From: Sphagnum compactum | Taxonomy: Eukaryota > Bryophyta > Sphagnopsida > Sphagnales | Reading direction: 5' to 3' | DNA length: 64,000 nt | Assembly (NCBI GenBank): GCA_965153455.1 | Contig: OZ234499.1 | Span: 7,574,515 to 7,638,514, forward strand | Part shown: in pieces, positions 33,677 through 44,712 of the stretch | Numbering within the stretch: position 1 is the stretch's first letter | Layout of the letters: every line of letters starts with the position of its first letter | Program-made: the position numbers and the translations under genes | The notes under the pieces: model-generated | What the model saw: only the letters and a program-made list of their open reading frames with translations | What the model was told of the DNA's origin: nothing | The model's database searches: none

Positions 33677-34496
33677 TGACGCGCTCCTTGGTCCCGAGGT
33701 GAACCCACTTGAGGGTTCACCAATGTGAAATTGCGGAAAGTGGGGACCGAAGGGCACGCTCCCGACTTCCAACTCTAGAAAGGGGTAGAGGGTCGAGTTG
33801 GAAGCCCCGGGATTAGACTAAGAAGATGGACTAGTAGATCAAGCACGAATCTGCATCCAAAACCAACCACAAATGGGTTAGTTCGCATTCGGGAACACCC
33901 TTGGGTGTTGGGACAAGCCACGGGCACTTTGGACTACTTGACTCACCACGGCCCGGACTTGGGGGAAGCCACCACCTTCCCCCTTATAGTTATCTCTGCA
34001 GCTCACCACGGAGGCTACATCCAAATGGCACATTTTGTTGGGACTCTCGAAATGGAGTCCCGAAATTGTCCCGGCGGGACTCCCGGGACTTTGAACGGTC
34101 ATAACTCCCGATTCCGAAGTCCGATCGCAACGAGGTCTGAACCAAAGTTGTAGCCCTCGTCGAGATCTTTCCAACGCCATGTCGCACTCCCTGAGGCGAC
34201 GTCGGAAAAGGGTCGATTCCCGACTTTTAGTGGTCGGGAGTCAAACTGCCAGTTTGACTCCCGGCCCTTCTTTTGCCCATAACTTGGGCTGCAGATGTCC
34301 AAATGGCCAATGCGAGGCCATTTTCGATATCTACGTTTCAAGACCTTTCCAATGACACCAAGAACATCCCAATGCGAGGTGTTTTGCCCCTTGCTGTCGA
34401 GCTCTGAACATTCGGGAGTCCCGGAAGACTCCAAACCTCCAACTTTTCCAAGTGTTGGGCTTCACCCCCACACTTGGACAAAGTGGGGTTGCGACA
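33677..34496 (-). mobile_element. Solo LTR (820 bp), related to the chromovirus LTR
   Basis: It begins TGACGCGCTCC and ends GGGTTGCGACA on the plus strand, matching the TGACGCACTCC...GCTGCGACA ends of the LTRs at 40455 and 46817. GAATT flanks both sides (33672-33676 and 34497-34501), a perfect 5-bp target-site duplication. No internal element sequence is present, so it is a solo LTR from recombination between two LTRs. The block at 33940-34030, which includes a CTATAAGG box on the minus strand, is almost identical to the full-length element, whereas the rest is clearly diverged and the whole is 215 bp shorter. Confidence 0.92.
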
Positions 34497-34501
34497 GAAT
34501 T

Positions 34502-34738
34502 TCTCATGTAGGTGATATGGACCAAAATGGTAATTTGGAAATTGTACCAATGCATATCCTACACTTCATTTTGCATCTTGAAAGCATAATTATTCAAGAA
34601 GTCAATGTAGGAGAGGATTGTATCCTTAGGCAGGTTTTTCAAAAAACCCTTGAACTCTTATTAAGACAAAAAAATAAACAATGAGCATGACAATCTAATG
34701 CACAAAGGATTTTTCAAAAAAGAAATACAAAGAAATCT
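34502..34738. other. Short unassigned stretch
   Basis: No gene is supported; the open frame here partly runs out of the solo LTR. Confidence 0.4.
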
Positions 34739-35170
34739 CAATATTCCAAAGGAGGACTACAAGGACTTTCTATTCTAGGAAAGAACTGAAAGGACTTTCA
34801 ATATTCTGAGGAAGGACTAAAAAATGCTCTCTATATTGTAGGAAAGGATTCAAAGGACTTTCAATATTCCTGGAAAAGACTATAGCCTATATTGCAGGAA
34901 AGGACTAAAATGATTTTTCACATTCCAAAAAGGACCCCAATGACTTTGTATATTCCAAGAAAGGACTACAAAGGACTACTAACATTCCAATAAAGGACTA
35001 CAAAAGACTACTAACATTCCAATAAAGGACTACAAAGGACTACTAACATTCTCATAAAGGATTACAAAGGATTATTAACATTCCAATGAAAGACTATGAA
35101 GGAAGTATATTATAGGACATGAGAGAAAGGACTTTCAATATATTCTAGGAAAGGACTATAAAATACTGCA
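34739..35170. repeat. 31-32-bp minisatellite, about 13 units
   Basis: The unit is ATTCCAATAAAGGACTACAA followed by AGGACTACTAAC. Three neighbouring units at about 34985-35080 are near-identical at exactly 32 bp; outer units drift to 25-33 bp. Confidence 0.9.
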
Positions 35171-35211
35171 TTTAAGACTATCAACATGGATTTGTTTTGA
35201 AGTACCTTATC

Positions 35212-36865
35212 CTACCACTTAGTAGTGAAATTGTGAATCACAAAGTCTTTTAGTCTAGGATGGAGGTAGTCCAACAACATCGACATTGTTGTATCCATAT
35301 ATTGCAATTGGGTGACTTTCCGATATTCTCCACTATCTTTTTGTCCAACCACCACTTTAGCATATTGTCGCCACTGGACAATCATGTGACTTGATGTGTC
35401 CTCACTAGGGCATACCTTCAAAGTGTGAATTCCACATGAGATGTAATTGCCCATTAAACATGTTCTTTTGTGACAATCATCTCCATTTGGTTTTTCACAT
35501 AAAATAGAGTTCCCGAAGTCAGATAATCATGGAAAAGAGGTTTGATGGGTAGAACATTCCCCCACATCATGATTACCCAATGGGCTACAAATATCTATGC
35601 ACCTACAAGGACTATTGGCATGAACACCCGCATTTTTTGAACACATGTTGTTTAGGCCAATGCGTAGTTCCACAAGTTCAGTGTGGTAGTGGCAACATCA
35701 TGTGCTCCATTGTATCATGCATCGCACAAACCATGGTTTCAAGTTTGAAAAGGTCATGAGTTCAATCTCCATATTGGGATGTTTATCCTTGAATGTAGTG
35801 AAGAACTCCATCTGCAATGCAGTAGATTTAAAGACTTAATTGCATGTGAGCATGTAAACCCTAAATTACAAACTATCAACTACACTATTAAGTCTTGAAG
35901 AATAAATTAGAATTAAACACAAATTATCAAGTACTACCTATATACACGTGCAGATGCACATGTTAAATTTATAGCATCTAAATAAGTAGTAATTAGTTAC
36001 TTGGGACATTTGCAAGACGTGGGTGGGATGTTCCACTATTTGTTTCACCCCCATCATTTTTTGCAAACCTTCTTTCGATCAAGAGAGATGGTAGTTTATG
36101 TGGTCCACCAATCCAAAACACGATCTCTTACATATGGTGAAAGCGCAAATAGACGTTGTCTTTTGGTTATTCCAGACCATAAATTCAACCCACCATCATC
36201 AATAAGAAGACATTGTTGTTTACAATTTAAAATACACTTTTTAGACAACCTAAGGTGTTGCACAATGTTTCGACACTTGTCTTAGTAGACACTGCCAAAA
36301 TGCCTAAAAACTCCTTAGCAACAACATTTTCGATGTACATCCCCCGGCCAGGTGTACAGAAACACCATCCTTGATACTCTCAACAATGAGATGATTGTGT
36401 TTTGTAACTTATATGTTGGACAAGTATCTTGGCAACAATGGTTTCATCACATCATGAGCAAGCATCTTCTCAACCACCTTTTGTTGAAATTCCACATTAT
36501 AACCTTGTAATGAACTCACTAGTTCCAAAGAAGAATGTTGGGCTATTATTGAAACCAAATATGTCTCCCCCTTGTTAGTGTGTATGAGGTGACAGTTAGC
36601 ACTGCTTGTTGTTGATTGTGTTGATCTTGACCTCGGAAGCAATAAGCTTTTCACATTTCCATCTATTGTGGTTGATCATGCTCATGACTCCCACATGTAG
36701 TTTCTATTTCTTTCCTTCCCGTGCTCCTCCTCATCTTCAACATTTGGTTGTGATTCTAACAAAACTTCTACAACAACCTTGATATTAGGTTTTGCCCTTG
36801 ATGTCACCCTTCTTCCAAGCCTTGCTTTATTAATCCTTCTACTTGCCATTCCAACTTAAGTTGCA
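35212..36865 (-). pseudogene. Decayed multi-exon gene, cysteine-rich, unnamed plant family
   Basis: Read on the minus strand, an N-terminal basic and acidic segment (about 36865-36700) leads to 36654-36409, then a segment ending near 36000 that contains GGLNLWSGITKRQRLFALSP and a VRDRVLDWW motif. A GT donor near 35999 and a TGCAG acceptor near 35813 bound an intron of roughly 187 bp. The next exon has LKPWFVR, a Cys-Cys-Cys cluster, several further Cys pairs, then CGIHTLKVCPSE and WRQYAKVVVGQKDSGEYRK before a stop at 35212. About ten in-frame stops or frame shifts show that it is dead. I associate this layout with uncharacterised, high-copy proteins of charophytes and other seedless plants, which may be transposon-encoded; no function is assigned. 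The Cys spacing suggests metal binding. Confidence 0.55.
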
Positions 36866-37934
36866 AAACATCCAACATATATGTATGCAATCATTTGCAT
36901 TTGAAGTGGTTGCAAACTATTAAGTTTTAGTGTTGAGCCAAAACTTTAGTGAAGTTCAAAATCGATGAAAATATTTAGCTAAGGATGATAATTATTCTTA
37001 GGAAACACATAACTATTGTTTTGGAAAAGCAATTGATAAATCTTAAATTCACAACTCCTTAATTGAAAACAATTCATTTCAAAGGATTTTGGTTAAAATA
37101 AAAGGGCATAGGTATCAAAAACCAAGGACTTTAGTTGATTATAAAATTCATGAATGTTGACTTCCTAATTTTTTGTGTATGAGTACAAGACTCAAGTGGT
37201 GAGGAACTGATTTTAACTCATTCAAAAGGACTTTAAGTGCTTAAGGCATCACTATAAATACAATGTCAAGAACTCAAGTGGTGAGGATTTCATTCATGCA
37301 AATTGATTAAAAGCCATAAGAAGTGGTGAGTTCATCATTTTGTGCAAAACCAATGGCTCTAAGTGCTGACTTCAACACCTTGCATGCAAAATCAAGGACA
37401 CAAATGGTGTGAAATAAATGTGGGTGATCGAGTAAGACTTTAAATGGTTAGTTCATCACTATGACTAGATGGTCAAGGACTAAATTTGTGATTGAAAAGA
37501 AGTCTAACTAATGATTTCATCACTTCATGTGCAAGGTCAAGAACTCAAGTGGTGAGAATAGACTTTAAATGACTCTAAGTCCTAGGACAAAGACCTTGAG
37601 TGTTGAGCAAAAATTTGAGTTCTAGTACAAAAATGGCTCATAATGATGAAAAAAAACAAACTGCTTGCCAAGGAGTTTGATCAATTGATTAAGGACCTCT
37701 GTAGGTAGGATCTTTCAAGAATATAACTTCTAGATAATTTAAAATGATCATTTCCAATCATAGGTACAAAAATTGGACATTTTAAATATAGATTAAACAA
37801 CACCCGCTCATGAAAACTTATCACATTTGTAATGTGGCAGCACGGAAGGTAATGTGTTCAAGTTGTCGCAAAGTTTGCTGGCTACTAGAGTTGATTTCTA
37901 GGTGGAAAATTCAAGGAACCTATTGACTTGCTAT
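36866..37934. repeat. Degenerate repeats with CAAGAACTCAAGTGGTGAG core
   Basis: Between about 37180 and 37630 the core and variants (ACTCAAGTGGTGAGGA, ATGGTTAGTTCATCACT) recur at irregular 70-100-bp spacing. The rest is AT-rich without a recognised gene. Confidence 0.45.
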
Positions 37935-38175
37935 AATCCCAACAAATCATAAACCAAAAGCACCCCAACTTCAAATGAATGAAAAACACAATTTTTCCAA
38001 CTTAAACTAAGCATGAAAAGCACATTTGAATTAGTTGAACCCAAACAACTATAGATAGAACCAATAATACCTCCAAGTTTGAAATCTTGCAAGCTAATGT
38101 GAAACAAACCAACTCCAACATAGATGATGAAGGTTATTTGAACACATATCACTAGCAAGTTAGCAAACATCCAAA
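37935..38175. repeat. Dispersed direct repeat, first copy
   Basis: It aligns with 39310-39545: ACCAAAAGCAC, ATGAAAAGCACA, AAGCATGAAAAGCA, TTGAACCCA, CCTCCAAG and TTTGAACACATATCA occur in the same order. No function is seen. Confidence 0.7.
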
Positions 38176-39309
38176 ATATCAATTTGGAAGAAGTAGCCCC
38201 ATATTGATCACAACTTGACAAGAAGGAACCGCATCCCCATGTAACCCACAATTCCAAATTGCCAGAAGTCACATCTAACATGAAAATCATGATTATATGC
38301 AAATTACAATGAGCGTTATCACTCTTTAAAATTTCACACCACTCTTGTAATCAACTAGCTAGTTCAACAACAAGCTCCATTGGTAGCTAGGAAGGTTTCA
38401 AGCAATGCTAATTTGTAAACTATTGAGTTATATACTTGGTAAGGTAGTGTACTTCAAAGTTTTGTTTGAAGAAGTACTTGCACAAATACAAAACAAAAGA
38501 TAGGGCAATAAAAAGAACATGAAGCTTTACATGACTCAAATTTGTCATCTAATTAGGTATTAGGTACAATGTTACTTAGATAAAATGTCTATGTATGTGC
38601 ACATATGGGAGTGGAAAGACCCATGAATTTGTTTTTAATAACAACAATGATAGAATTGTGAATCTAGAAGCTATAGAATGTACATAAGGTTACCTTCATA
38701 CACATGATACTAGGTAAATTGTTTATAAATGTGCACATGATATTATGAACTTATAAATAATGCACAATCAACTTACTTTAAATATTTACATCAATGTATA
38801 CAAGGTAAAGTTCAAATCAACTTGGAGGAACAAGTGAAAGTAATGTGAATAATTGAGTTAAATTTGCAAAACCTTGTGGTGGTTGAGGTTTGTCCAACAA
38901 ATCAACTACACCACAGTCACCTTAACCCTTAATGAACAAGGCCACAACAATGTCCTACTATAAGTCATTTGATGCCCCATCGGAGTCATCTGAAGAGATG
39001 TAGTAGTCTTCACCTTCTTACATATAAGAGTTTCCATATTCACAAATCTTCCATTGTAGTTTTCTTTTTGCCTCCAAAAAAGCTTGTTGCTCAAATTTGG
39101 TGTGTAGCCACTGTGAATTTATTGCCTATTAACCTCTTCCAAGCTTTGTTACAAAGTTTTAAGCTTTGAAACAATTGAGTTTGATCCTCCCATGGGGAAA
39201 CAACCAATATTTTTGGGTAAACAAGGTTCAAAATAAAGTCATTAGGCATTATTCTTGAGTATTGTCCCATTTAAATTTATTGATGATTTAATGCAGTTCC
39301 ATCCAAAAC
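38176..39309. other. Intergenic, no recognised gene
   Basis: AT-rich with ATGTGCACAT words; no supported gene. Confidence 0.4.
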
Positions 39310-39545
39310 CAGCCACCACCTATAACCAAAAGCACACAACTTGGGGTAATGAAAAGCACAATTTCCAATTAAAATCAAGCATGAAAAGCATAATTGATCT
39401 AATTGAACCCACATAATTGTGGATATATATGTAGTAATATCAAAACCTCCAAGATTGCAATCTTGCAACTTCTACAAAATAGACCACTTGCAACATGCAG
39501 ATGATGTAGGTTTATTTGAGCACATATCAACAATAGGAAACCATC
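39310..39545. repeat. Dispersed direct repeat, second copy
   Basis: Partner of 37935-38175, in the same orientation about 1.37 kb away, at roughly 70 percent identity by eye. Confidence 0.7.
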
Positions 39546-40174
39546 ACCATTAAGCAACAAATTTGAGCCTCTAATGCCTTAATCTTAATGCAAAGGAACA
39601 CATGATGAAGGTGGGGAAAAAAACATGTGTTCTTCAAATGTACCTTGATTCTTAAGGTATCTTATAATCTAGAAATGCACGATACAAACTATAAATCTAA
39701 GCTACAAATGTTAGACTGTTGCACCACCTTTTCATTCTTTCATCTTTGAAATCTTCATGATCGACCATAGGTGGCCTGGACTTGATTGTCCATCTATGGA
39801 TTTCCATGATCAGCCAAACATAACCATTAGGTTATGGCAAACTACTTCAAATCTACTTGAACATTTTTGTAGATCTGAAATAACATTGATGCAATGAGTA
39901 TAGCAAAATTCTAACCCATAAATGAAATGCAAACTTTCGACACCTGAATGGAAATATGCCCGTTCCACACCTATTCAATTGTTATGATGATGATCAACTA
40001 CTGTTGAACTTACTGCATAAGTTGTAGACTTTACCAATTCATCAAGTGCTTGTTAGATCCTAAATCTACAAAACCCACACCCAAAACATGAAGGATTTGA
40101 GTCCAAGGAGCAAAATTTCAACCTTGAAACCAAAACACACAAAGCTTGTTTGTTTTTTGATCAAATGTGTCGAT
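39546..40174. other. Intergenic, no recognised gene
   Basis: No open frame or repeat that I can support. Confidence 0.4.
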
Positions 40175-40449
40175 GCAATGAAAGGACCAAGATTTGAATG
40201 TGATGACCACATGCATTGCAAACCACCCCAACTTCATGACTCTTTCAGCAAATACAATTCTTAACTTGATAAGTCACTCAAACTCCTTCAATACATTCAC
40301 CACACAAAAGATCCAAAGTTCTTCCATTGTTTACAAGTGAAGAAAGAGCTTAAAATGCATACCCTTTGATGGAAACCATCATGCCATGGAAGGACCAAAA
40401 TTTGAACTTGACGACCACAAGCACTATAGACCACCCCAACTGCATGACT
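40175..40449. repeat. 210-bp tandem duplication (unit 1 and start of unit 2)
   Basis: AAAGGACCAAGATTTGAATG at 40179 and AAGGACCAAAATTTGAACTT at 40389 start two units. The second unit is interrupted by the chromovirus and resumes at 47857 with AACAAATACAACAGAATTC, continuing to about 47995 in step with unit 1 (40258-40378). Confidence 0.85.
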
Positions 40450-40454
40450 CCTGC
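40450..40454. repeat. Target-site duplication CCTGC, left
   Basis: CCTGC directly precedes the element; the same five bases follow it at 47852-47856. Confidence 0.95.
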
Positions 40455-41489
40455 TGACGCACTCCCAAGTTCCTAGTGGACCCACTTGAGGGTCCAAGTA
40501 TGTGGCAATGCGGAAGGAGTTGGAACTTGGAGCACGCTCCCGACTTCTAGCACTAGAGGGGGGGTGAGAGGGGTGTGCTAGAAGTCCCGGGATAGACTAG
40601 GAAGAATTGACAAGCTTATTCACTCACACGGGCCTGCACACAACCCACACAAAGTGGTTAGTGCATAGTTGGAGCACCTTTGGTGCTAGGACGAGCCACG
40701 GGCAACACGGACACACAAGACTCACCACGGCCCGGACTTGGGGGAAGCCACCACCTTCCCCCTTATAGTATACTCTGCAGCTCTCCACGGAGGCTACATC
40801 CAAATGGCTATTTTTCCCGGGACTCCCGCGTGGGAGTCCCGAAATCGCGCCAAATGCGACTCCCGCGACTTTGGAGCCCCATAACTTTGCGAGCAGACCT
40901 CGGATCGCGATGCGGTCTGAAGCAAAGTTGTAGCTCTCGTCGAGAGCTTTCCAACGATATGTGGCACGTCCTCTGCAGCCTAGTATTTCGGGTCGATTCC
41001 CGACTTTTAGTGGTCGGGAGTCAAAACTGGCAGACTCCCGGGAATTCGACTCCCGATCCTTCTTTTGGCCATAACTTGTGTTTCAGATGTCCAAATGAGC
41101 TATGCGAGCCCATTTTAGATATCTACGCTTCAAGAGCTTTCCAATGATATAAAGAACGCCACAAGACATTGAGGTTTGACACCTGCAATTGCTCTCTGAA
41201 GTTTTGGGAGTCCACCGGGACTCCATCTCCCCAAAGTGGGAGTTGCCTTGGGAGTGTGAGTGTTCACTCCCTCACACTCCCTCACACTTTCTTACACTCC
41301 CGGGAGTGTGATGTGACTCCCGGGCTTTCTCTTGCCTTGGCTCCCGGGCTTCCTCTTGGTTTAACTCCCGAGCAACCTCTTGGTTTAACTCCCGAGCAAC
41401 CTTTTGGTTTAACTCCCGGGTTTCCTCTTGACCCGCAACCTTATAACCCCTTTGCCTTTGGTCCCGGGCCCAAAGCTAGGGCTGCGACA
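40455..41489 (-). repeat. 3' LTR of the chromovirus
   Basis: It starts TGACGC and ends GCGACA on the plus strand, giving TG...CA ends on the element strand. A CTATAAGG box on the minus strand lies at about 40762-40769, inside the block shared with the solo LTR. Many GGGAGTC/GACTCCC words form short hairpins, for example GGGACTCCC-GCGT-GGGAGTCCC near 40829. Confidence 0.97.
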
Positions 41490-41501
41490 CTCTCCCCCAC
41501 T
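41490..41501 (-). other. Polypurine tract
   Basis: On the element strand AGTGGGGGAGAG directly precedes the TG of the 3' LTR, the expected plus-strand primer position. Confidence 0.85.
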
Positions 41502-42276
41502 AGAAGGAGAGGTCAATGTCCTCATTGACACTTAGAATTTCTTTCAACAATTACAATTGCTTTCTTTTGGATCCTTGGCCATCAAATGCCGACTCCTTGC
41601 GGCCGGACCTTGCCTCAAGCTAACTTAGGCGTCCCCAAGCTTCCAACACTCTCTTGGCAAGTCCAAGGGTGTCTCAATAGAAACCCTCCATCGCTTCGTC
41701 AAAAGACCTAACTAGCCTAATTGACGAAGCCCTCATTTGGGAGGCCATTCTTTCAACCTTCCCCTCATGAGGAACTCAAGCCAAGCCTAATCTTGACCTA
41801 AGCTACTTGACATGACTCCTTTCGCAATCTTGCGCCTTGATCACAACAATCAAGCCTTTCCTAAAGGTATGCTTATCAAGGTACGAGAAGCGACGTTTAG
41901 GCTTTGCAAAAGCCTAAGTCCCAAGATACGCGATTATAGTACACGAACGGGGTCATGACTTCCCGCGTTGGCCGCCATTACCAACCAACCCCTTGGGATG
42001 CACTTTGGGCATGTGCACGTCCCCGCAAGCTCACCTTGCTTGCCTCCTCTTTTCGGACCAAGATTTCTCCTAGCACCCAAGTAGGAGTCCGATTTTGATT
42101 TGGGCTTACGCAAGAAAGTTCCATTTGTCCATGCCACTTGACAACGCCCCCTTTTCTAACATATTATTATGTTTGTGATGCAATCTCTCGGAAGTCTTTA
42201 GCCTTTATTTCACTTACAACTTGATTTGGTACATTTGTGTAACTTTCCGCCCCCTAAAAGAAAGGTGATGTCCTCA
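41502..42276 (-). other. Element 3' non-coding region (about 775 bp)
   Basis: It lies between the pol stop and the polypurine tract. No convincing frame is present; a 67-codon frame at 41934-42137 has no recognised domain. It contains small inverted repeats (CTTCGTCAA 41694-41702 with TTGACGAAG 41721-41729; TAGGCTTT/AAAGCCTA near 41897). Its two ends carry similar stem-loop plus purine-tract modules. Confidence 0.6.
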
Positions 42277-42290
42277 TCACGCTCTATGTT
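42246..42290 (-). other. Second polypurine-like module at the pol stop
   Basis: On the element strand a GTGATG-AGGA-CATCAC stem-loop is followed by CTTTCTTTTAGGGGGCGG. It aligns with the module beside the 3' LTR, GTCAATG-AGGA-CATTGAC then CTCTCCTTCTAGTGGGGG (about 41490-41534). The module overlaps the last codons of pol. Confidence 0.6.
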
Positions 42291-44661
42291 TCCTTTGCCT
42301 TTTAGCCAGTCTATTGTGGAATTCTTCTATGGCTTCTTGGGCATGTTCCATGTCGGACTCATTCACCCAAGATGCCTCTATTGGATGGTATCCTTTCCAC
42401 TTGACCAAGTACTCCCGCTCTTGCCCCTTTAGTTGCCTTGACTTGAGCACGGCCTCCACTTCAAATTCCGGTTCATTATGAACCAAATCCGGAGGGGGCC
42501 TTGAGTTGTGCTCTCGATCGGGCCTTGAGGCATCACGGACGACCGGCTTCAAAAGCGAAACATGAAATATGGGGTGAACCTTGAGATTTTCCGGTAGTTC
42601 TAACTTGTAAGTGTCGGGAAATTTCTTTTCCAACACTTTGAATGGACCCGCATATGGGCCCAAGAACTTATGGCTCAATCCTTCGGGCAACCGGAAGTTC
42701 TTGATGTTCAACCATACTTCATCCCCTTCTTCAAAATTCACCTCTCGACGGGACTTGTCCGCAAAACTCTTGTACCTTTTATGCGCCTTCTCAAGATTGG
42801 CCTTGGCCATCTCCCACAAGCGTCGCCTTTCTTCATCAAGTTGTGTGACCATGGGCACTTCCTCACTTGCATCACTTGGGGGTTGCCCAACCCAAGTTGT
42901 GGGCACAATTGGTGACTTGCCCGTCACCATTTGAAATGGGGTGGCCCCCGTTGCCGAATGCTCCGAATTGTTGTAACAAAATTCGGCCAACTCCAAATGG
43001 TCCACCCAATCTTGTTGATCCGCTGCCACATAATTCCTTAGGAATTGTTGGATCACCAAGTTCACCCTCTCGGTTTGTCCATCCGTTTGAGGCCGAAAGG
43101 AAGTGCTCATCTTGAGCTCGGACCCCATGCGCTTCCACAAGGCTCTCCAAAACTTGCTTGTGAACTTGGGGTCTCGGTCCGACACAATGTCCTTTGGGAG
43201 GCCATGATGCTTGAACACGTGGGTGAAGAACAACCTTCCCGTCTCTTGGGCCGTGGCACTATCCTTGGTAGGAATGAAATGTGCCATCTTGCTAAACCGA
43301 TCCACCACCACCATGATCGCATCAAACCCCTTTGATGGTGGCAAACTCACCATGAAATCCATGGAGACACTTTCCCACGGCCCTTCCGGAATGGGTAACG
43401 GTCGCAACAATCCCGCTTGCTTTTTATTGAGTGCCCGGTTTTGTTGGCAAGTCAAGCAAGTCTTCACGTATTCCTCCGCATCCTCCTTCAAGTTGGGCCA
43501 ATAATAGGACTTCTTGAGGAATGTGGTGGTGCGCTTTGCACCACCGTGACCCGCAAGGGGCCCATCATGGCATTCCTTCAAAAGCACATCTCTTAGCCTC
43601 CCTTTTGGAACATAGAGCCGACTTTGCTTATACCACAAAAGTCCATCTCGCAAGTGGAAGTGGGACTTGATCCCCTTTTGAATGTCTTGCTTCCTTTCCT
43701 TGGCAAATTCATCCCGACGGCTCCCAAGTCGAACATCCTTTTGGAACTTTGTTTCTCCCACATACACCACTTTGAGTTGGTGTTTCCGACTCAATGCGTC
43801 CGGCACCACATTTTCCTTCCCGGGCTTATGCCGAATGTCCACATTGAACAAAGCCAATGTGTCTTGCCATCTCACTTGTTTTGATGACAACTTTGGTTGA
43901 GTTGCGAAGTACTTCAAGGTGACATTGTCGGTCCACACCACCACATCTTTGGAACCTATGTAATGGCCCCAAGTCTTGAGACAATGTATCACGGCCCACA
44001 TTTCCTTTTCATGGGTTGGCCACCTTCGCTCCGTCTCATTCAACTTCTTGCTTTCGAAGGCCACCGGCCTTCCATCTTGCACTAGGACTCCTCCTATGGC
44101 AAAGTCGGACGCATCGGAATGGATCTCAAAGTCCTTGTCAAAATCGGGCAACTTCAACACGGGCGCCTTCACCAAAATGCCTTTCAAAGTCTCAAAGGCC
44201 TCATTGCATGCCTCCTCCCATTCATAAGTCCCGGATGACTTCTTCAAAAGGTTTGTCAAAGGTGTGGCTATCTTTGCAAAGTTCTTGATGAACTTGCGAT
44301 AATAAGAAGCCAATCCCAAAAAGGACCTTAAGGCGGGAACGGACTTAGGTGGTTCCCAATCCAAGATTGCTTTCACCTTGTGGTCATCCATTTTCAAACC
44401 TTCTTGGGTGATCCTATGCCCAAGGAAGTCCACCTCCGAGACTCCAAACTCACACTTCTCGAACTTGGCATACAACTTGTTTTCTTTTAACCTTTGGAAC
44501 ACCTTACGAAGGTGCTCCGCATGCTCCTCCAAGGAGCTACTATAGATCAAAATGTCGTCTATGTAGACGACCACAAAATCATCAAGCCACTTTCGGAAAA
44601 TGTCATTCATGAGGGTGCAAAATGTGGCGGGTGCATTGGTGAGCCCAAATGGCATCACCAA
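42277..44661 (-). CDS. pol: Chromovirus Pol, RT core to chromodomain (3' part of interrupted frame)
   Basis: The frame is open from the codon after the stop at 44713 and has its first ATG at 44661 (794 codons counted from there). Visible domains are the reverse transcriptase YIDD at 33-36; RNase H with Asp183, Glu218/220, Asp245 and Asp288; the integrase zinc finger His365-His372-Cys402-Cys405; the integrase catalytic triad Asp435, Asp495 and Glu531 (35-residue spacing); a GPY/F-type module around 667-675; and a chromodomain at 731-782 with YLVKWKGY. The proteins would copy element RNA and insert the DNA, with the chromodomain steering integration to marked chromatin (family knowledge). It is in the same reading frame as the upstream Gag-protease frame, so the two are one polyprotein split by a single stop. 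Independent translation from 44661 is unlikely. Confidence 0.95.
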   Translation of the reverse strand: MVMPFGLTNAPATFCTLMNDIFRKWLDDFVVVYIDDILIYSSSLEEHAEHLRKVFQRLKENKLYAKFEKCEFGVSEVDFLGHRITQEGLKMDDHKVKAILDWEPPKSVPALRSFLGLASYYRKFIKNFAKIATPLTNLLKKSSGTYEWEEACNEAFETLKGILVKAPVLKLPDFDKDFEIHSDASDFAIGGVLVQDGRPVAFESKKLNETERRWPTHEKEMWAVIHCLKTWGHYIGSKDVVVWTDNVTLKYFATQPKLSSKQVRWQDTLALFNVDIRHKPGKENVVPDALSRKHQLKVVYVGETKFQKDVRLGSRRDEFAKERKQDIQKGIKSHFHLRDGLLWYKQSRLYVPKGRLRDVLLKECHDGPLAGHGGAKRTTTFLKKSYYWPNLKEDAEEYVKTCLTCQQNRALNKKQAGLLRPLPIPEGPWESVSMDFMVSLPPSKGFDAIMVVVDRFSKMAHFIPTKDSATAQETGRLFFTHVFKHHGLPKDIVSDRDPKFTSKFWRALWKRMGSELKMSTSFRPQTDGQTERVNLVIQQFLRNYVAADQQDWVDHLELAEFCYNNSEHSATGATPFQMVTGKSPIVPTTWVGQPPSDASEEVPMVTQLDEERRRLWEMAKANLEKAHKRYKSFADKSRREVNFEEGDEVWLNIKNFRLPEGLSHKFLGPYAGPFKVLEKKFPDTYKLELPENLKVHPIFHVSLLKPVVRDASRPDREHNSRPPPDLVHNEPEFEVEAVLKSRQLKGQEREYLVKWKGYHPIEASWVNESDMEHAQEAIEEFHNRLAKRQRKHRA

Positions 44662-44712
44662 GAATTCATATGAACCATACCTTGTGCGGCAAGCGGTTTT
44701 CTCTTCATCCCC

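Noticed and set aside
40680-41147. 155-codon frame, repeated exactly at 47042-47509
   Set aside because: It lies inside both LTRs on the strand opposite to the element and is not kept open in the solo LTR at 33677.
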